This document shows positions 5,376-5,377 of a stretch of 5,377 bases of DNA, piece by piece. The position numbers were made by a program, and so were the translations under genes. The notes below the pieces were generated by a model. The model saw only the letters and a list, made by a program, of their open reading frames with translations. It was not told where the DNA came from and did no database searches. The DNA comes from an uncultured Candidatus Melainabacteria bacterium. Its GTDB lineage: Bacteria; Cyanobacteriota; Vampirovibrionia; Gastranaerophilales; Gastranaerophilaceae. Where the stretch lies: positions 1 to 5,377 of the forward strand of contig CALAFU010000075.1 in assembly GCA_937891325.1 (NCBI GenBank). The letters run 5' to 3'. How positions within the stretch are numbered: the first letter of the stretch is position 1; each line of letters begins with the position of its first letter.

Positions 5376-5377
5376 AA

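Overview
The window looks like the head-assembly region of a double-stranded DNA tailed phage or prophage (Caudoviricetes). Every credible gene lies on the minus strand, so transcription runs from high to low coordinates. Strong AGGAGG-type ribosome binding sites, modest GC content and the style of the proteins suggest a low-GC Bacillota (Firmicutes) host, possibly a gut clostridium or bacillus. That host call is inference. TAA, TGA and TAG are all used as real stops, so the standard bacterial code applies. No integrase, terminase, portal or lysis enzyme lies in the window, so temperate and virulent lifestyles cannot be told apart.

In transcription order there are three blocks. (1) 5375 to 3211: a tightly packed, overlapping run of four genes. 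It holds a 77-residue soluble protein, a 201-residue single-pass membrane coiled-coil protein, a 148-residue polytopic membrane protein and a 298-residue four-helix membrane protein. None could be assigned a function. The run ends in a rho-independent terminator whose loop contains the last gene's stop codon. (2) 3196 to 567: a probable new promoter and then the capsid genes: scaffold (243 aa), a putative decoration protein (170 aa) and the HK97-fold-type major capsid protein (409 aa), closed by a second hairpin terminator. (3) 566 to 1: a structured 200-base intergenic region, then the first 137 codons of a putative head-tail connector that runs off the left edge.

The order scaffold, decoration, capsid, connector is classical head-gene synteny. 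Portal and terminase would be expected beyond the right edge, so the membrane-protein block interrupts, or is inserted into, the usual order.

Two things deserve attention. The first is a tRNA-like acceptor/T-arm minihelix at 522-566, with a textbook T-loop but no D or anticodon arm, placed just after the capsid-gene terminator. The second is the uncharacterised three-gene membrane cassette directly upstream of the capsid operon. The same intergenic region also carries a 15-bp perfect inverted repeat whose arms each contain a TATAAT box. A similar box lies in front of the scaffold gene.
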